Shown here in pieces: positions 1 to 8,845 of a stretch of 64,000 nucleotides of DNA (the stretch's first letter is position 1; every line of letters starts with the position of its first letter). The translations under genes and the position numbers were made by a program. This stretch comes from Prevotella sp. (GTDB lineage Bacteria; Bacteroidota; Bacteroidia; Bacteroidales; Bacteroidaceae), in the NCBI GenBank assembly GCA_016291085.1, contig JAEEVW010000007.1, forward strand, positions 1 through 64,000, in the 5' to 3' direction. Below the pieces are notes generated by a model that was given only the letters and a program-made list of their open reading frames with translations, did no database searches and was not told the DNA's origin.

Positions 1-34
1 AATGTCTCTTTTTATGTTGTGCAGGTCGATGGGA

Positions 35-394
35 TTACTCACCCACGTTGTGGCGCTTCTCCTTGATACGGGCAGCCTTACCAGTGAGCTTGCGCAGATA
101 GTAAAGCTTAGCGCGACGAACCTTACCAACCTTGTTCACCTCAATGGAGTCGATGTTCGGAGACTCGATAGGGAAGATACGTTCTACACCTACGGTACCA
201 GACATCTTGCGAACAGTGAAGCGTTTCTTCTCACCATGACCGCAGATCTTGATGACTACGCCACGATAGAGCTGGATACGCTCCTTGGAACCCTCGATAA
301 TTTTGTAAGCGACAGTGATGGTGTCACCAGCTTTGAACTCTGGGAACTTCTTGCCGGTTGCAAATGCTTCTTCAGCAACTTTAATTAGATCCAT
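35..394 (-). CDS. rplS: 50S ribosomal protein L19 (left copy)
   Basis: Ribosomal protein L19, a large-subunit protein at the interface with the small subunit. The 119 residues have family length and the conserved core ([10 protein letters not shown] near the N-terminus, [13 protein letters not shown] mid-protein, [10 protein letters not shown] near the C-terminus). It starts at [11 protein letters not shown] and is read from a promoter at 484-514. A second rplS lies at 51418-51780. The two proteins differ at only a few positions plus the last five or six residues, and the DNA shares identical runs of more than 50 bp. L19 is normally single copy, so two copies are odd. Identity is certain; which copy is native is not. 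Confidence 0.97.
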   Translation of the reverse strand: MDLIKVAEEAFATGKKFPEFKAGDTITVAYKIIEGSKERIQLYRGVVIKICGHGEKKRFTVRKMSGTVGVERIFPIESPNIDSIEVNKVGKVRRAKLYYLRKLTGKAARIKEKRHNVGE

Positions 395-483
395 TTCTTT
401 TCTTATTAAATTGTTGTATCGTTCCTACGCAACATAACAGGCAACTCGTTACTTCCTGACAGCGATTACGCGGAAAGCGGGTG
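395..483 (-). promoter_or_regulatory. candidate conserved rplS leader
   Basis: The 5' leader of left rplS. The right copy has a matching leader (51321-51417): both contain CCGCTTT(T)CCGCGTAA, ACGAGTTGCC, TATGTTGCGT and GGAACGATACAACAA in the same order, although flanking genes have diverged. A short hairpin GTTG...CAAC around a GGAACGA loop forms in both. This fits an L19 autoregulatory leader, but no known leader family was matched here. Confidence 0.45.
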
Positions 484-514
484 CAAAGGTACGAATAAGT
501 AAGCAAACTACAAA
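484..514 (-). promoter_or_regulatory. rplS promoter (-33/-7, Bacteroidetes type)
   Basis: On the minus strand a TACCTTTG -7 box (484-491) lies 19 bp downstream of a TTTG element (511-514), matching the Bacteroidetes housekeeping promoter. Confidence 0.7.
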
Positions 515-608
515 ATAAAATTTGATTTATTTGCATTTTTTTCGAACGTGAGTCTTTTAAGCGAAGTTACAGTTTCGTACACAAAAGTGGGAAGTAGAAA
601 GAGAATAA

Positions 609-640
609 TTTGCTTGAAACATGTTTTTTTTGTACCTTTG
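609..640 (+). promoter_or_regulatory. promoter of the split 5'-nucleotidase operon (left)
   Basis: TTTG at 609-612 and TACCTTTG at 633-640 are 20 bp apart, and the start codon is at 659. This is a close match to the Bacteroidetes promoter consensus. Confidence 0.75.
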
Positions 641-658
641 CCCATATAAAATAAGACA

Positions 659-1417
659 ATGACTAGGAATTTATGTGTTTTGACAGTGATAGCTGTGGTG
701 ATGGTATCATGCAAGAGCAGCTATCAGGTGGTTAACGTCGAACGCTCCCGTATCTTGGTGGACGCACGCTATGACTCGCATTACGATATGGAGGCATCGA
801 GGTTCTTGGATACCTATAGACATGTGATTGACAGTATTACAAGTCCGGTGGTGGGGCATATGGCAAAGTATATGCATGTCCAGCGTCCTGAGAGTGAGTT
901 GTCAAATTTGCTTGCTGACATCATGGTGTGGGCGGCAAAGGACTATGGGGAGCATGTTGACTTCGGTGTTTATAACATGGGAGGTATCCGTGCGGACTTA
1001 CCAGCGGGTGCGGTAACCTATGGAGATGTGTTGGATATAGCTCCCTTTGAGAATAAAATAGCTTTTGCCACGCTTTCTGGTGCTGACGTGTTGGGGCTGT
1101 TCTCAGAAATGGCATCCGTAGGTGGCGAGGGCGTCAGTCATGCCGTCAGGATGGTAATCACAAAGGACGGCAAACTGGTAAGTGCCGCCATCAACGGACA
1201 AGTTGTTGATCCTCAACGTGACTATCGGATTGCCACCATTGACTACCTGTTGGATGGAACGGACAAGATGTCGGCATTCCACAAGGCGAAGGATGTCAAT
1301 TCTCCTCCGTCGGATGAGAACAACAGCCGGTTTGTCATCATGAACTATTTCCGTGAGATGGACCGACAGGGTAAGCTGGTGGATTCGCAAATGGAAGGAA
1401 GAGTCGTAGAACAATAG
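659..1417 (+). CDS. 5'-nucleotidase C-terminal (substrate-binding) domain lipoprotein, left copy
   Basis: A stand-alone 5'-nucleotidase C-terminal domain (252 aa), the part of UshA-type enzymes that binds the nucleoside base. The signal sequence ends in a lipobox (VVMVSC, Cys about residue 18), predicting a lipoprotein. Family motifs include NLLADIMVWAAKDYG, YNMGGIRADLP, YGDVLDIAPFENKI and a late YRIATIDYLL. It is followed 19 bp later by the catalytic half, so one enzyme appears split into two genes with C-terminal half first. A homologous pair in the same internal order lies at 49581-51210. Activity needs the partner; complex formation is inferred. Confidence 0.88.
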   Translation: MTRNLCVLTVIAVVMVSCKSSYQVVNVERSRILVDARYDSHYDMEASRFLDTYRHVIDSITSPVVGHMAKYMHVQRPESELSNLLADIMVWAAKDYGEHVDFGVYNMGGIRADLPAGAVTYGDVLDIAPFENKIAFATLSGADVLGLFSEMASVGGEGVSHAVRMVITKDGKLVSAAINGQVVDPQRDYRIATIDYLLDGTDKMSAFHKAKDVNSPPSDENNSRFVIMNYFREMDRQGKLVDSQMEGRVVEQ

Positions 1418-1436
1418 ATAACTTAAGATTTCAAGT

Positions 1437-2285
1437 ATGAGGCGTGTACATATTCTCTTTTTCTTTTTACTTTTATTACTTTTAACGGTTTCGGCTCAGA
1501 AGCAGAAACAGCTGGTTGTCCTGCATACCAACGACATCCATAGTACGATTGTCCCCATCAACAGTCAACTGCCTGACACGATGAAGGCAGGTAGGGCAGG
1601 TGCCTTGCGTTGTATCGAAATGCTGAAAGAAGAGCGGGAGAAATGTCCGGACCTTTTGTTGTTTGACAGTGGTGATTTCTTTCAGGGGTCTTCCTATTAT
1701 ACCTTTTTCAAAGGTGAGGTCGAGATCGGAATGATGAACCGGATGGGGTATGATGCTGTGACCATAGGTAATCATGAGTTCGATTTCGGGGTAGAGGAAA
1801 TGGCTCGTGTGTTCCGTCTAGCCACATTCCCCATCGTCTGTGCCAATTATGATTTTACGGGAACCCCTTGTGAGGGATTGGTGAAACCTTATGTCATCAT
1901 AAAACGTAACGGATTGAGAATCGGGGTGTTCGGGGTGTCCCCCAAGTTGGAAGGACTGGTTGCTGCCAGGAATTGCGTAGGTGTGAAGTATCTGGATCCG
2001 GGGGAAACCGCCTTGAAGACGGCAACGATGCTGAAGAAGGAAAAGAAATGTGATGTGGTCATCTGTCTCTCTCATCTGGGATGGAACAGTAACCGTGGGG
2101 AGGACGACCAGTATATGGTTCCTCGCAGTCGTTATATTGACCTTGTCTTAGGAGGACATACTCATACTTATTTTAAGAAGTTAGAGTATCTGATTGATAT
2201 GGATGGCAAACAGGTACCTGTCGACCAGAACGGGAAACATGCGATTTTCGTGGGAAAGATGATCCTAAACTTAATAAAAAAGTAG
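1437..2285 (+). CDS. 5'-nucleotidase catalytic metallophosphatase, left copy
   Basis: A calcineurin-like metallophosphatase of the UshA/5'-nucleotidase type (282 aa) with a Sec signal peptide (long Leu/Phe core, then SAQK). Metal-binding motifs are visible in order: HTNDIHS, DSGDFFQG, GNHEFDFG, SHLGW and GGHTHT. It ends where the C-terminal domain would begin in a full-length enzyme; that domain is the upstream gene. Likely role: periplasmic or surface hydrolysis of nucleotides to salvageable nucleosides and phosphate. It converges on the PorT-like gene with a 12-bp gap. Confidence 0.9.
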   Translation: MRRVHILFFFLLLLLLTVSAQKQKQLVVLHTNDIHSTIVPINSQLPDTMKAGRAGALRCIEMLKEEREKCPDLLLFDSGDFFQGSSYYTFFKGEVEIGMMNRMGYDAVTIGNHEFDFGVEEMARVFRLATFPIVCANYDFTGTPCEGLVKPYVIIKRNGLRIGVFGVSPKLEGLVAARNCVGVKYLDPGETALKTATMLKKEKKCDVVICLSHLGWNSNRGEDDQYMVPRSRYIDLVLGGHTHTYFKKLEYLIDMDGKQVPVDQNGKHAIFVGKMILNLIKK

Positions 2286-2297
2286 GCGTTTGACGCT

Positions 2298-3047
2298 TTA
2301 CTCGAAATAGAAAGAGAGCATAATCATTTTCGATTGTGCACTGCTGACACTACCCGCATAGGCTCGTTTGTTGGCGTCGCGCAACTCATTGATATGGTTG
2401 GTGTCGAGACTGTTCCCCAAACCATAGCAGAACTTCAGCTCAGGAATGAGTTTGAAGAAAGGTAAGTAGAAATCACAACCAATACCTACCTCTATCATCG
2501 ACGAGAAACGTTTCAAGGCGATATAGTCGTCATCACCACCTGTGAGGTTGATCATCCCACTGATACCGGCAGAGATGAAAGGACGGTAGTTGTTGAAGCG
2601 GGGAGCACTGAACTTAATGTTCACTGGTAATCCGACATATGTGTTCTTAAGGTCTTGTGTCACTTTACGGGGATTACCTTCCTCATCCAAATCGGTCATG
2701 TTGATGAAACTGAGATGCTTGGCACCAAAATGCATGGATGGGGAGAAACGTAAAGCGAAGTTCTCATGAAGGCGTAGTTCCGCAAGAACACCTACGGAGA
2801 AACCAGGATTCCACTTATCTGCATCTGTCATAATCAGGTAATCGTTGACATTCCCCTCCTCGTCGACAATTGTCTGTAAACCAACGTTCTCAAACTCAAT
2901 GTCTTGCAAGTGGGTGCCTACTACGATACCGAAATGCAAAGGGCGCAAGTCGATGTAGGGCTTGTGCTGTACACGACGCTGTTGGGCTTGTGCGTAAAAA
3001 ACACCGACAAACAGCAGCATCAGGAGTATAAACCGTTTCTTATTCAC
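2298..3047 (-). CDS. PorT-family outer-membrane beta-barrel protein, left copy
   Basis: A 249-aa secreted protein with signal peptide (cleavage near YAQAQ), then alternating beta-strand sequence ending in a C-terminal aromatic (LSFYFE), as in eight-stranded outer-membrane barrels. The stretch KPYIDLRPLHFGI and the SAQSKM ending recall PorT-type proteins linked to type IX secretion. A homologue of equal length, roughly 60% identical by eye, is at 48828-49577. Assignment to PorT rather than a generic barrel is an inference from family resemblance. If right, it links to the sorting-tail proteins of the window. Confidence 0.72.
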   Translation of the reverse strand: MNKKRFILLMLLFVGVFYAQAQQRRVQHKPYIDLRPLHFGIVVGTHLQDIEFENVGLQTIVDEEGNVNDYLIMTDADKWNPGFSVGVLAELRLHENFALRFSPSMHFGAKHLSFINMTDLDEEGNPRKVTQDLKNTYVGLPVNIKFSAPRFNNYRPFISAGISGMINLTGGDDDYIALKRFSSMIEVGIGCDFYLPFFKLIPELKFCYGLGNSLDTNHINELRDANKRAYAGSVSSAQSKMIMLSFYFE

Positions 3048-3146
3048 ATTAAATATAACGTAGGAAGAAAGCCCTTTATTATTTCGACGTCGTATAAATT
3101 ATGAAAATATTCTACCCATAGTTAGGTATATATCGAAAAATATTCC

Positions 3147-3154
3147 TATCTTTG
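3147..3154 (+). promoter_or_regulatory. -7 box for ferredoxin (left)
   Basis: TATCTTTG lies 49 bp upstream of the ferredoxin start; no clear -33 TTTG is visible. Confidence 0.5.
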
Positions 3155-3203
3155 CATCATAAATAATGAGTATTTAGTATTAACTTTTTAAACGAAAAGA
3201 ATT

Positions 3204-3374
3204 ATGGCATACGTAATTGGTGACGACTGCATCGCATGTGGAACATGTATCGATGAGTGCCCCGCAGGAGCTATCTCTGAGGGCGATAAGTATTCTATCA
3301 ACCCTGATGTTTGCACAGAGTGCGGCACATGTGCTGACGTTTGTCCGTCAGAGGCTATCAGCCTTCCTGCATAA
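3204..3374 (+). CDS. 2[4Fe-4S] ferredoxin, left copy
   Basis: A 56-aa bacterial ferredoxin of the clostridial type, an anaerobic electron carrier. Two cluster motifs are seen: CIACGTCIDECP and CTECGTCADVCP. The start ATG at 3204 gives MAYVIGDDC, the usual N-terminus. It is followed by a strong terminator and stands as a single-gene unit. A near-identical gene, with DNA also about 90% identical by eye, lies inverted at 48489-48656, part of the mirrored block. Confidence 0.95.
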   Translation: MAYVIGDDCIACGTCIDECPAGAISEGDKYSINPDVCTECGTCADVCPSEAISLPA

Positions 3375-3401
3375 AGCAAGGCAATGTTAGTAAGAACATA
3401 G

Positions 3402-3429
3402 GGCTTTCCCATAAGGAAAGCCTTTTTTT
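3402..3429 (+). terminator. rho-independent terminator after ferredoxin
   Basis: An 8-bp stem GGCTTTCC/GGAAAGCC with a 5-nt loop and seven T residues. The T run touches the last codon of the convergent kinase gene. Confidence 0.85.
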
Positions 3430-5464
3430 ATGCCTCGTCGGGAATGGTGAAAACGAAGCGTGCACCTCCTTGATAGCTGGTGTCAAGGTAAATGTTACCA
3501 CCCAGACGAAGGGCAATACTGCGGGCTACACTGAGTCCGATACCCGTTCCTTCGTAGTAGGGATCCAGTTGGAAGAACTCTTCGAAGATATGCTCTGCCT
3601 CGTATGGTGGGATGCCGATACCCGTATCTGTAACCGTATAGACTACCATATGGTTTTTTGTGTCGAGGGTGATACTTAGCTCAATACTCCCTTGTTTAGT
3701 AAACTTGACAGCATTGTTCAATAGCAATGCGAGGGCACGGGAAGCTGCTTGGAAATTGGTGCGTATGATCTTTTCAACGGAGGGATTGTATTCCAGATGG
3801 AAAGTGACATGTTTGGCATTGGGAATGTCTGACTTTTCTACTGCCTGAGTGGCAATATGAATGGTGGTCTTTTTATCGGAACGTTCGATGACACTCTTGC
3901 TGTGCATATCAGAGAGTTCCAGCATTTTGTTGACCAGTTCGATAATCCGGTTTGTGTTCTTGGTGATACGCTCGTTGATATCCTTGCGCTCCTCTTGTGA
4001 CAATTCAGAATCTGTCGAAGTTAAGACCTGTGTGAAACCACTGAGGACGTTTAGGGGAGTGCGGATCTCATGGGAAATCTGTTGGATAAAGTCTGTCTTC
4101 ATGCGTGATGATTCTTCCGCACGAGCGTTGGCATTGGTTAGCTCTTTGTTTTTCTGTTGCAACTCCTTATTCTTGTCTGACAACTTTTTGGCATTGCGGA
4201 GACGGAGTAGGGTGATGATGACAAAAGAGATAAGAATGAGCAGAATAGCGATGAATACCGCGATATAACGTTGATATTTCAGCATTGACTGTTGCTCGGA
4301 AATCTGTTTTTCCTTCTCTTGTGTCTCATACATGATAGCTAACTCTGCTGCATTATGTAGTTGCTCATAGGTATAGATGGAGTCGATGGAGTTGACGACT
4401 CGTTCTGCCATTTGGAGAGCTTGTTCCGAATGTCCGGTCTTGATATATGCTTTCAGGTAAGGGGTAAGGTAGGATTTCAGATAATATAATGACAGGGGGA
4501 TATCCCATGACTGGATAACGGAGTCGACTTTAGGAATCAGTAGTGCTAAATCGTCCCATCGCTCGGCAAGTTGGAGGTATTCATAATGCTCAATAAGTCC
4601 TTGGCTGGTTTTAGAATAGTTGGTACCTATAAAACGCTGGTATGCCTGTCGGGCATCAGCGCGCTGTCCTGTCTTTACATATACAAGGGCTTTATGGGTG
4701 TCAAGACCTGCGGAGAATTCTTCTGCGGTAGTTGCAGGACACTCTGGAGAGACAGACAAATGATTGATGGCTTCCTCGGCTTGTGGTAACCACTCTTTTG
4801 CCTCCACAAATTGCTCGGTACTTGTATAGGCATCAATGATATTATAAGTGATTCTTGACCAGGTATAGAGATTGTCGAATGTGGGTTTTCTGTTGGCAAT
4901 CTCCTTAAGGGTTTCCCATGCTTGTGTGAAATTCTTTTTGGCTTCTTGGTAATGCCCCAGTTGCATCTCACTATATCCGATGTCATGGAGTAGGATAGCT
5001 GACCAATACTGTCCTTCTTGTGTGGTGTCTTTCTGAACAATGGAATAGGCTTCTGTTGCTGTCTTGACGGCACCATCCTGGTCACCTTTGACAGTGAGGA
5101 TAGTTGAAAGTTGATCGGACACGAAATAGTAGAGTGAGGGACGCTCCTTATATAGCTCGTTAGTGGTAAGTGCCCTCTTGTAATAGAGCTCAGCAGTGAG
5201 TTCTTGTCCTAATCTATAATGAATCTGTCCCCGGAAGTAGTTGGCTTTATACTCTGGTAGGAAATGTTGGTCCTTGAGACTGTCTATCAAGAGGAGGGCG
5301 CTATCCATATCCTTGTCAATTAAAGCTTGGATGATGGAGTCTTGCTCGCTCTTAAGGGTACTTCTATTGGAAACTTGCTTGTCATGGGATTGACAGGATG
5401 TCAATGTGATACTCATTACACCCCAAATCCCAAATACAAATAGTGTGAGTTTCCTCAGATTCAT
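3428..5464 (-). CDS. membrane sensor histidine kinase with TPR sensor domain
   Basis: A 678-residue kinase. The N-terminus is a lipoprotein-like signal (TLTSCQS), followed by about 350 residues of TPR-like helices, a transmembrane segment (RYIAVFIAILLILISFVII), a coiled coil, HisKA with the H-box SHEIRTPLN, and HATPase with N-box LLNNAVKF and G-boxes DTGIGIP and GTGIGLSVA. No receiver domain is present and no response regulator is adjacent, so its partner is elsewhere. The first ATG (5491) lies inside a terminator hairpin, so the start at 5464 (MNLRKLTL) is preferred. The signal sensed is unknown. Confidence 0.88.
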   Translation of the reverse strand: MNLRKLTLFVFGIWGVMSITLTSCQSHDKQVSNRSTLKSEQDSIIQALIDKDMDSALLLIDSLKDQHFLPEYKANYFRGQIHYRLGQELTAELYYKRALTTNELYKERPSLYYFVSDQLSTILTVKGDQDGAVKTATEAYSIVQKDTTQEGQYWSAILLHDIGYSEMQLGHYQEAKKNFTQAWETLKEIANRKPTFDNLYTWSRITYNIIDAYTSTEQFVEAKEWLPQAEEAINHLSVSPECPATTAEEFSAGLDTHKALVYVKTGQRADARQAYQRFIGTNYSKTSQGLIEHYEYLQLAERWDDLALLIPKVDSVIQSWDIPLSLYYLKSYLTPYLKAYIKTGHSEQALQMAERVVNSIDSIYTYEQLHNAAELAIMYETQEKEKQISEQQSMLKYQRYIAVFIAILLILISFVIITLLRLRNAKKLSDKNKELQQKNKELTNANARAEESSRMKTDFIQQISHEIRTPLNVLSGFTQVLTSTDSELSQEERKDINERITKNTNRIIELVNKMLELSDMHSKSVIERSDKKTTIHIATQAVEKSDIPNAKHVTFHLEYNPSVEKIIRTNFQAASRALALLLNNAVKFTKQGSIELSITLDTKNHMVVYTVTDTGIGIPPYEAEHIFEEFFQLDPYYEGTGIGLSVARSIALRLGGNIYLDTSYQGGARFVFTIPDEA

Positions 5465-5482
5465 GTTTGTTGAATGAAAAAA

Positions 5483-5514
5483 GGGGCGCAAGCCAATACT
5501 TGCGCTCCTTTTTT
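5483..5514 (-). terminator. terminator of the TonB-ExbBD-TPR operon
   Basis: Read on the minus strand, GGAGCGCAAG and CTTGCGCCCC pair around a 6-7-nt loop and are followed by six T residues. It lies between the TPR gene stop and the kinase start. Confidence 0.8.
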
Positions 5515-5524
5515 ATAGTGATGT

Positions 5525-6952
5525 TTATTTCAATGCCTGAATCTCCAGTGCAGCCTTATATTCTGGGTCAATCTGGAGGATCTTCTCTGCGAATGCCTTT
5601 GCACCATCCACATTCTTATTAATGTATGCGTTGAACATCAGATAGTGATAGGCAGTCTTCAGCATGGTGTCTTGACCTTTAGTACGGTCGTTACGCCCAC
5701 TCAGCAAGGAGGCTAGCTTCTCATAATAAGGCTTGGCAAGGGCTTTCTCCATATTATTGTCGAGCTTGTTGTTGAGGTTGGCACGCATATAGGTGGAATA
5801 AACCTCCTGAGTCGGATATTTCTGGATGAGTGCAGCATAGACCTCGTCAGCCTTCTTGATCATCTCTATCTTCTTGGCGGGATCTGCAGAGGCATCACCT
5901 TCCTTCGTGTAAATATTGGCAAGTCCTTCTTCATCATCGTAGGTCAGGTCTTTCTTGGCGGCAAGCATCTGCTTGTAATAATCGGTAGCCTTGGTATAGT
6001 CTTTGTTCTTCAGGTAGGCGTCAGAGAGGGTCTTTAGAATAGCCCATTTCTTAATCATAGAAGAGTCGTTGACCAGAACAAGAGCTTTGTCATATTCGCT
6101 GAACGCATTCTGCTGTTCGCCTAAAGCGTCATAAATCAAAGCAGAATAATAGTGGTCGTACTCAGAGAACTTGGCACTATCGGTCTCATTGAAATATCTG
6201 TGGATATACCCCTTGGCGGCTTCGTAGTTCTTCAACTCATAGTTGCTGAACATGGCAAGACGGGTAAAGGTGGCATTGCGAGGCTTGTCTTTCAGACCCT
6301 GCTCACAGGCTGCCAACGCATCCTCAAAGTGACCCTGGAAATAGCTGGCACGGGCGAACTCATTCAGATAGCTCTTGTCCAACTGGTCGATGGGCACTTT
6401 CTTAAACTCGTTGTAGGCATTCTTCTCGTCGCCAGCAACCATGAAAATGTGTCCCTTGATAGCATCAACATTCACTTCAGGACAATTTGCTTTTAACTCA
6501 TCGAGCTTCTGAGCGGCACCTTTGGGGTCAATCTTACGGTAAACCATGGCATATTTACGATATGCCTCGGCAAGTTTCTTATCATAGTAAATGGCATTGT
6601 CGTAATATGCGGCAGCACCACCACCATCGTCTGCAAGGGCAGCGATGTCTCCCAGCAGCACATAAGCAGGTGCGTATTTGTTCTTGGAGGCATCCAGTGC
6701 AAACTGAGCATATTCATGGGCACGTGCAGTATCTTTTGCCTCATAGAACGCACGACCTATGGCGAGCAAGTTCTCTGGATTCTTCCTGTTTGCCTTGTAG
6801 AAAGGCTTCATCTGCTTGTCGAGATCAGCGGGTTTACTACTAATAATCTTTTTTACGGCATCAACGTCGGCCTTGGAACCGTCCTGTGCCATCACTGGAG
6901 TGCCGAATCCTATCATCAGCGCTCCCATCACGAGGTATTTAATTGCTTTCAT
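5525..6952 (-). CDS. secreted tetratricopeptide-repeat protein of the TonB operon
   Basis: A 475-residue periplasmic protein with signal peptide (cleavage near PVMAQD), then TPR-type helical repeats across its length (motifs such as LLAIGRAFYEAKDTARAHEYA and AEAYRKYAMVYRKIDP). No catalytic domain was seen. It is the last gene of the run exbB-exbD-exbD-tonB-PstS-like-TPR, suggesting a scaffold for the energy-transducing complex, but the exact role is unknown. Confidence 0.8.
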   Translation of the reverse strand: MKAIKYLVMGALMIGFGTPVMAQDGSKADVDAVKKIISSKPADLDKQMKPFYKANRKNPENLLAIGRAFYEAKDTARAHEYAQFALDASKNKYAPAYVLLGDIAALADDGGGAAAYYDNAIYYDKKLAEAYRKYAMVYRKIDPKGAAQKLDELKANCPEVNVDAIKGHIFMVAGDEKNAYNEFKKVPIDQLDKSYLNEFARASYFQGHFEDALAACEQGLKDKPRNATFTRLAMFSNYELKNYEAAKGYIHRYFNETDSAKFSEYDHYYSALIYDALGEQQNAFSEYDKALVLVNDSSMIKKWAILKTLSDAYLKNKDYTKATDYYKQMLAAKKDLTYDDEEGLANIYTKEGDASADPAKKIEMIKKADEVYAALIQKYPTQEVYSTYMRANLNNKLDNNMEKALAKPYYEKLASLLSGRNDRTKGQDTMLKTAYHYLMFNAYINKNVDGAKAFAEKILQIDPEYKAALEIQALK

Positions 6953-7025
6953 AATTCTTTTTTTATTAAAGTTAAACTTCTAAATTCTTTTCTCTATCAT
7001 TATGACGTGAATACGCCCATTTGGT

Positions 7026-7982
7026 TTATTCTTTATTGACAATAACCTGTCGGACATTCATATTTGCTGTACGAGGCAAGAGACCTGAACGGAGGATAAT
7101 CATTTGTCCCTTGGGTAGCTGACAGTAATGTGCAAAGGCTGACGGAGTACCATTACGGGTATCATTTAATAACGCATAGATGGTGCGACGTAATGGGTAA
7201 TTGCCATTATATAAATAATATTGATAGGGCTTCCAACTGTTTGCCTTGGTGGCTGAGTCAAGTTTTGAGACCCCCATCACTGTTATGTTCTTTTTAAAGG
7301 TGACATTCGTGGTATCACGCTTGTCATTTAACCAGTTGGAACCGATAATACCGAGGGAATTCTTGTGGTTCTCCACATAATCGATTACTGCTGCACTGGT
7401 CTTGACGGCTCCGATGTTGGGATTAGTGAACTCTTTCCCTCCAAGGATGGAGTCCACACACCAGCGAACCGTACTGGATAATGGATTGTCGAAAACGACA
7501 TCAATAGCTCCCAATTTGGAACTGGGATAGATTTCGCCCCATTGGGTTACCTCTCCACGAAGTACACGTGCAAAATCCTTAATGGTAATGCAACTGTCGG
7601 GATTGGAATTGTTGACGATGATGGAGAGACCGTCGTAAGCGATAGGAATCGCACGGGGCAGGAACTTCTGGTCTTGCAGACTCTTCTTCTCCTTCGCAGT
7701 GAAGTCACGGGTGGTGAAAGCAAGCCATGTCTCTTGTTTCATCAGTTTTGCAACGGCGTCCTGCTCGTTCATATATTCTACACCAATCGTGTCTAAACGC
7801 TGGCTGTTGAAATAGAAGAGCTCTTCGTCTAGAATAGGATAGAAACTCTCATCTGCCACGATTTTTTCAGCGGCCTTCAGATATGCTTCCTCCTTTTCAG
7901 GATTAGGCTTGCTCCCACATGATGGGAGCAAGCCTAAGATAAGTGTTAATCCAACGAGTTTGTTGAATAAGCTCTTTGTCAT
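7026..7982 (-). CDS. PstS-like periplasmic substrate-binding lipoprotein
   Basis: A 318-aa lipoprotein (lipobox GLLPSCGSK) with the PBP-like fold of phosphate-binding PstS proteins: AIPIAYDGLSIIVNN resembles the family segment for the first lobe, followed by the VLRGEVTQWGEI motif and GIIGSNW. No PstCAB transporter is adjacent. It sits 3 bp downstream of tonB, a placement that suggests a role with the TonB system rather than classical phosphate import. The ligand is not predictable. Confidence 0.78.
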   Translation of the reverse strand: MTKSLFNKLVGLTLILGLLPSCGSKPNPEKEEAYLKAAEKIVADESFYPILDEELFYFNSQRLDTIGVEYMNEQDAVAKLMKQETWLAFTTRDFTAKEKKSLQDQKFLPRAIPIAYDGLSIIVNNSNPDSCITIKDFARVLRGEVTQWGEIYPSSKLGAIDVVFDNPLSSTVRWCVDSILGGKEFTNPNIGAVKTSAAVIDYVENHKNSLGIIGSNWLNDKRDTTNVTFKKNITVMGVSKLDSATKANSWKPYQYYLYNGNYPLRRTIYALLNDTRNGTPSAFAHYCQLPKGQMIILRSGLLPRTANMNVRQVIVNKE

Positions 7983-7985
7983 AGA

Positions 7986-8819
7986 TTACTGAAGTCTGAA
8001 GGTTACGGGAACAGTGTACTTAACACGTACAGCTGAACCGTTCTGCTTACCAGGAATCCATTTAGGCATAGCCTTGAGCACACGCACAGCCTCTTTGTCC
8101 AAAGAGGGGTCAACACCACGGACGACTTTCACGTCTGTGATAGAACCATCGCGCTCCACCACAAAGGTACAAACGACGCGACCCTGTACACCATTCTCCT
8201 CAGCTACTACAGGATACTTGATGTTGCTGCCAAGCCATGACATCAAGGCACCCTGTCCACCGGGGAACGATGGCATCTGCTCTACCACGTCGAAGACTTT
8301 GGTCTCCTCCACCTTTGGCGGCTCTGGCTCTGCAATAACTTCCTTGGCTTTCAATACCTCACCAGCAGTTTCGTCATTACCCTCAACGTTGAAGGCACCG
8401 ATAGCGGTATTGGTCTCCTGAAGTTCTTCCTGTGACTTCATCTCCTGCTCTTCCTTCACCTCATTATCCTTCTTAATCTCAGGAACGGTGAAAGCTACAG
8501 AGCTCTTGACGCGCTCAATCTCAACTTTCTCAACTTCCGGCTCGTCTTTCTTCTCAACCTTAGCCTCTTTTTTCTCAGCAAGACTCTGGAGCTCTACATC
8601 TGCCTCAATGGCAGCATTCTGCGATGCAATGTAGTTCTCAATAGAGACTTTGGCGATAACGATGGCTGCAATAATTGCAAAACCAACGAACATCGTGATA
8701 AGAGCCTTCAGGTTACGAGTACCAGTATTCTTACGCAGTTGATAAGCTCCATATGCTTGGTTTTTACCTTCGAATACGAGGTCAACCCAGCCATTGTCTA
8801 TAAGATCTATTTTTGCCAT
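7986..8819 (-). CDS. tonB: TonB energy transducer
   Basis: A 277-residue TonB. The N-terminus has the Bacteroidetes form (GWVDLVFEGKNQAYGAYQLR), a transmembrane helix near residues 39-58, a Glu/Lys/Val-rich periplasmic linker (about 70-180), and a C-terminal TonB domain from FPGGQGALMSWLGSNIKYP to VPVTFRLQ. It passes proton-motive energy from ExbB/ExbD to outer-membrane receptors. It follows two exbD genes and exbB in one operon. The receptors (SusC type) are not in this window. Confidence 0.95.
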   Translation of the reverse strand: MAKIDLIDNGWVDLVFEGKNQAYGAYQLRKNTGTRNLKALITMFVGFAIIAAIVIAKVSIENYIASQNAAIEADVELQSLAEKKEAKVEKKDEPEVEKVEIERVKSSVAFTVPEIKKDNEVKEEQEMKSQEELQETNTAIGAFNVEGNDETAGEVLKAKEVIAEPEPPKVEETKVFDVVEQMPSFPGGQGALMSWLGSNIKYPVVAEENGVQGRVVCTFVVERDGSITDVKVVRGVDPSLDKEAVRVLKAMPKWIPGKQNGSAVRVKYTVPVTFRLQ

Positions 8820-8845
8820 AGTTCTTTTTGCATTTTAGGGGTTAA

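Noticed and set aside
5465..5491. Upstream start for the sensor kinase
   Set aside because: These codons lie in the terminator hairpin of the preceding operon; the next ATG gives a normal lipoprotein signal.
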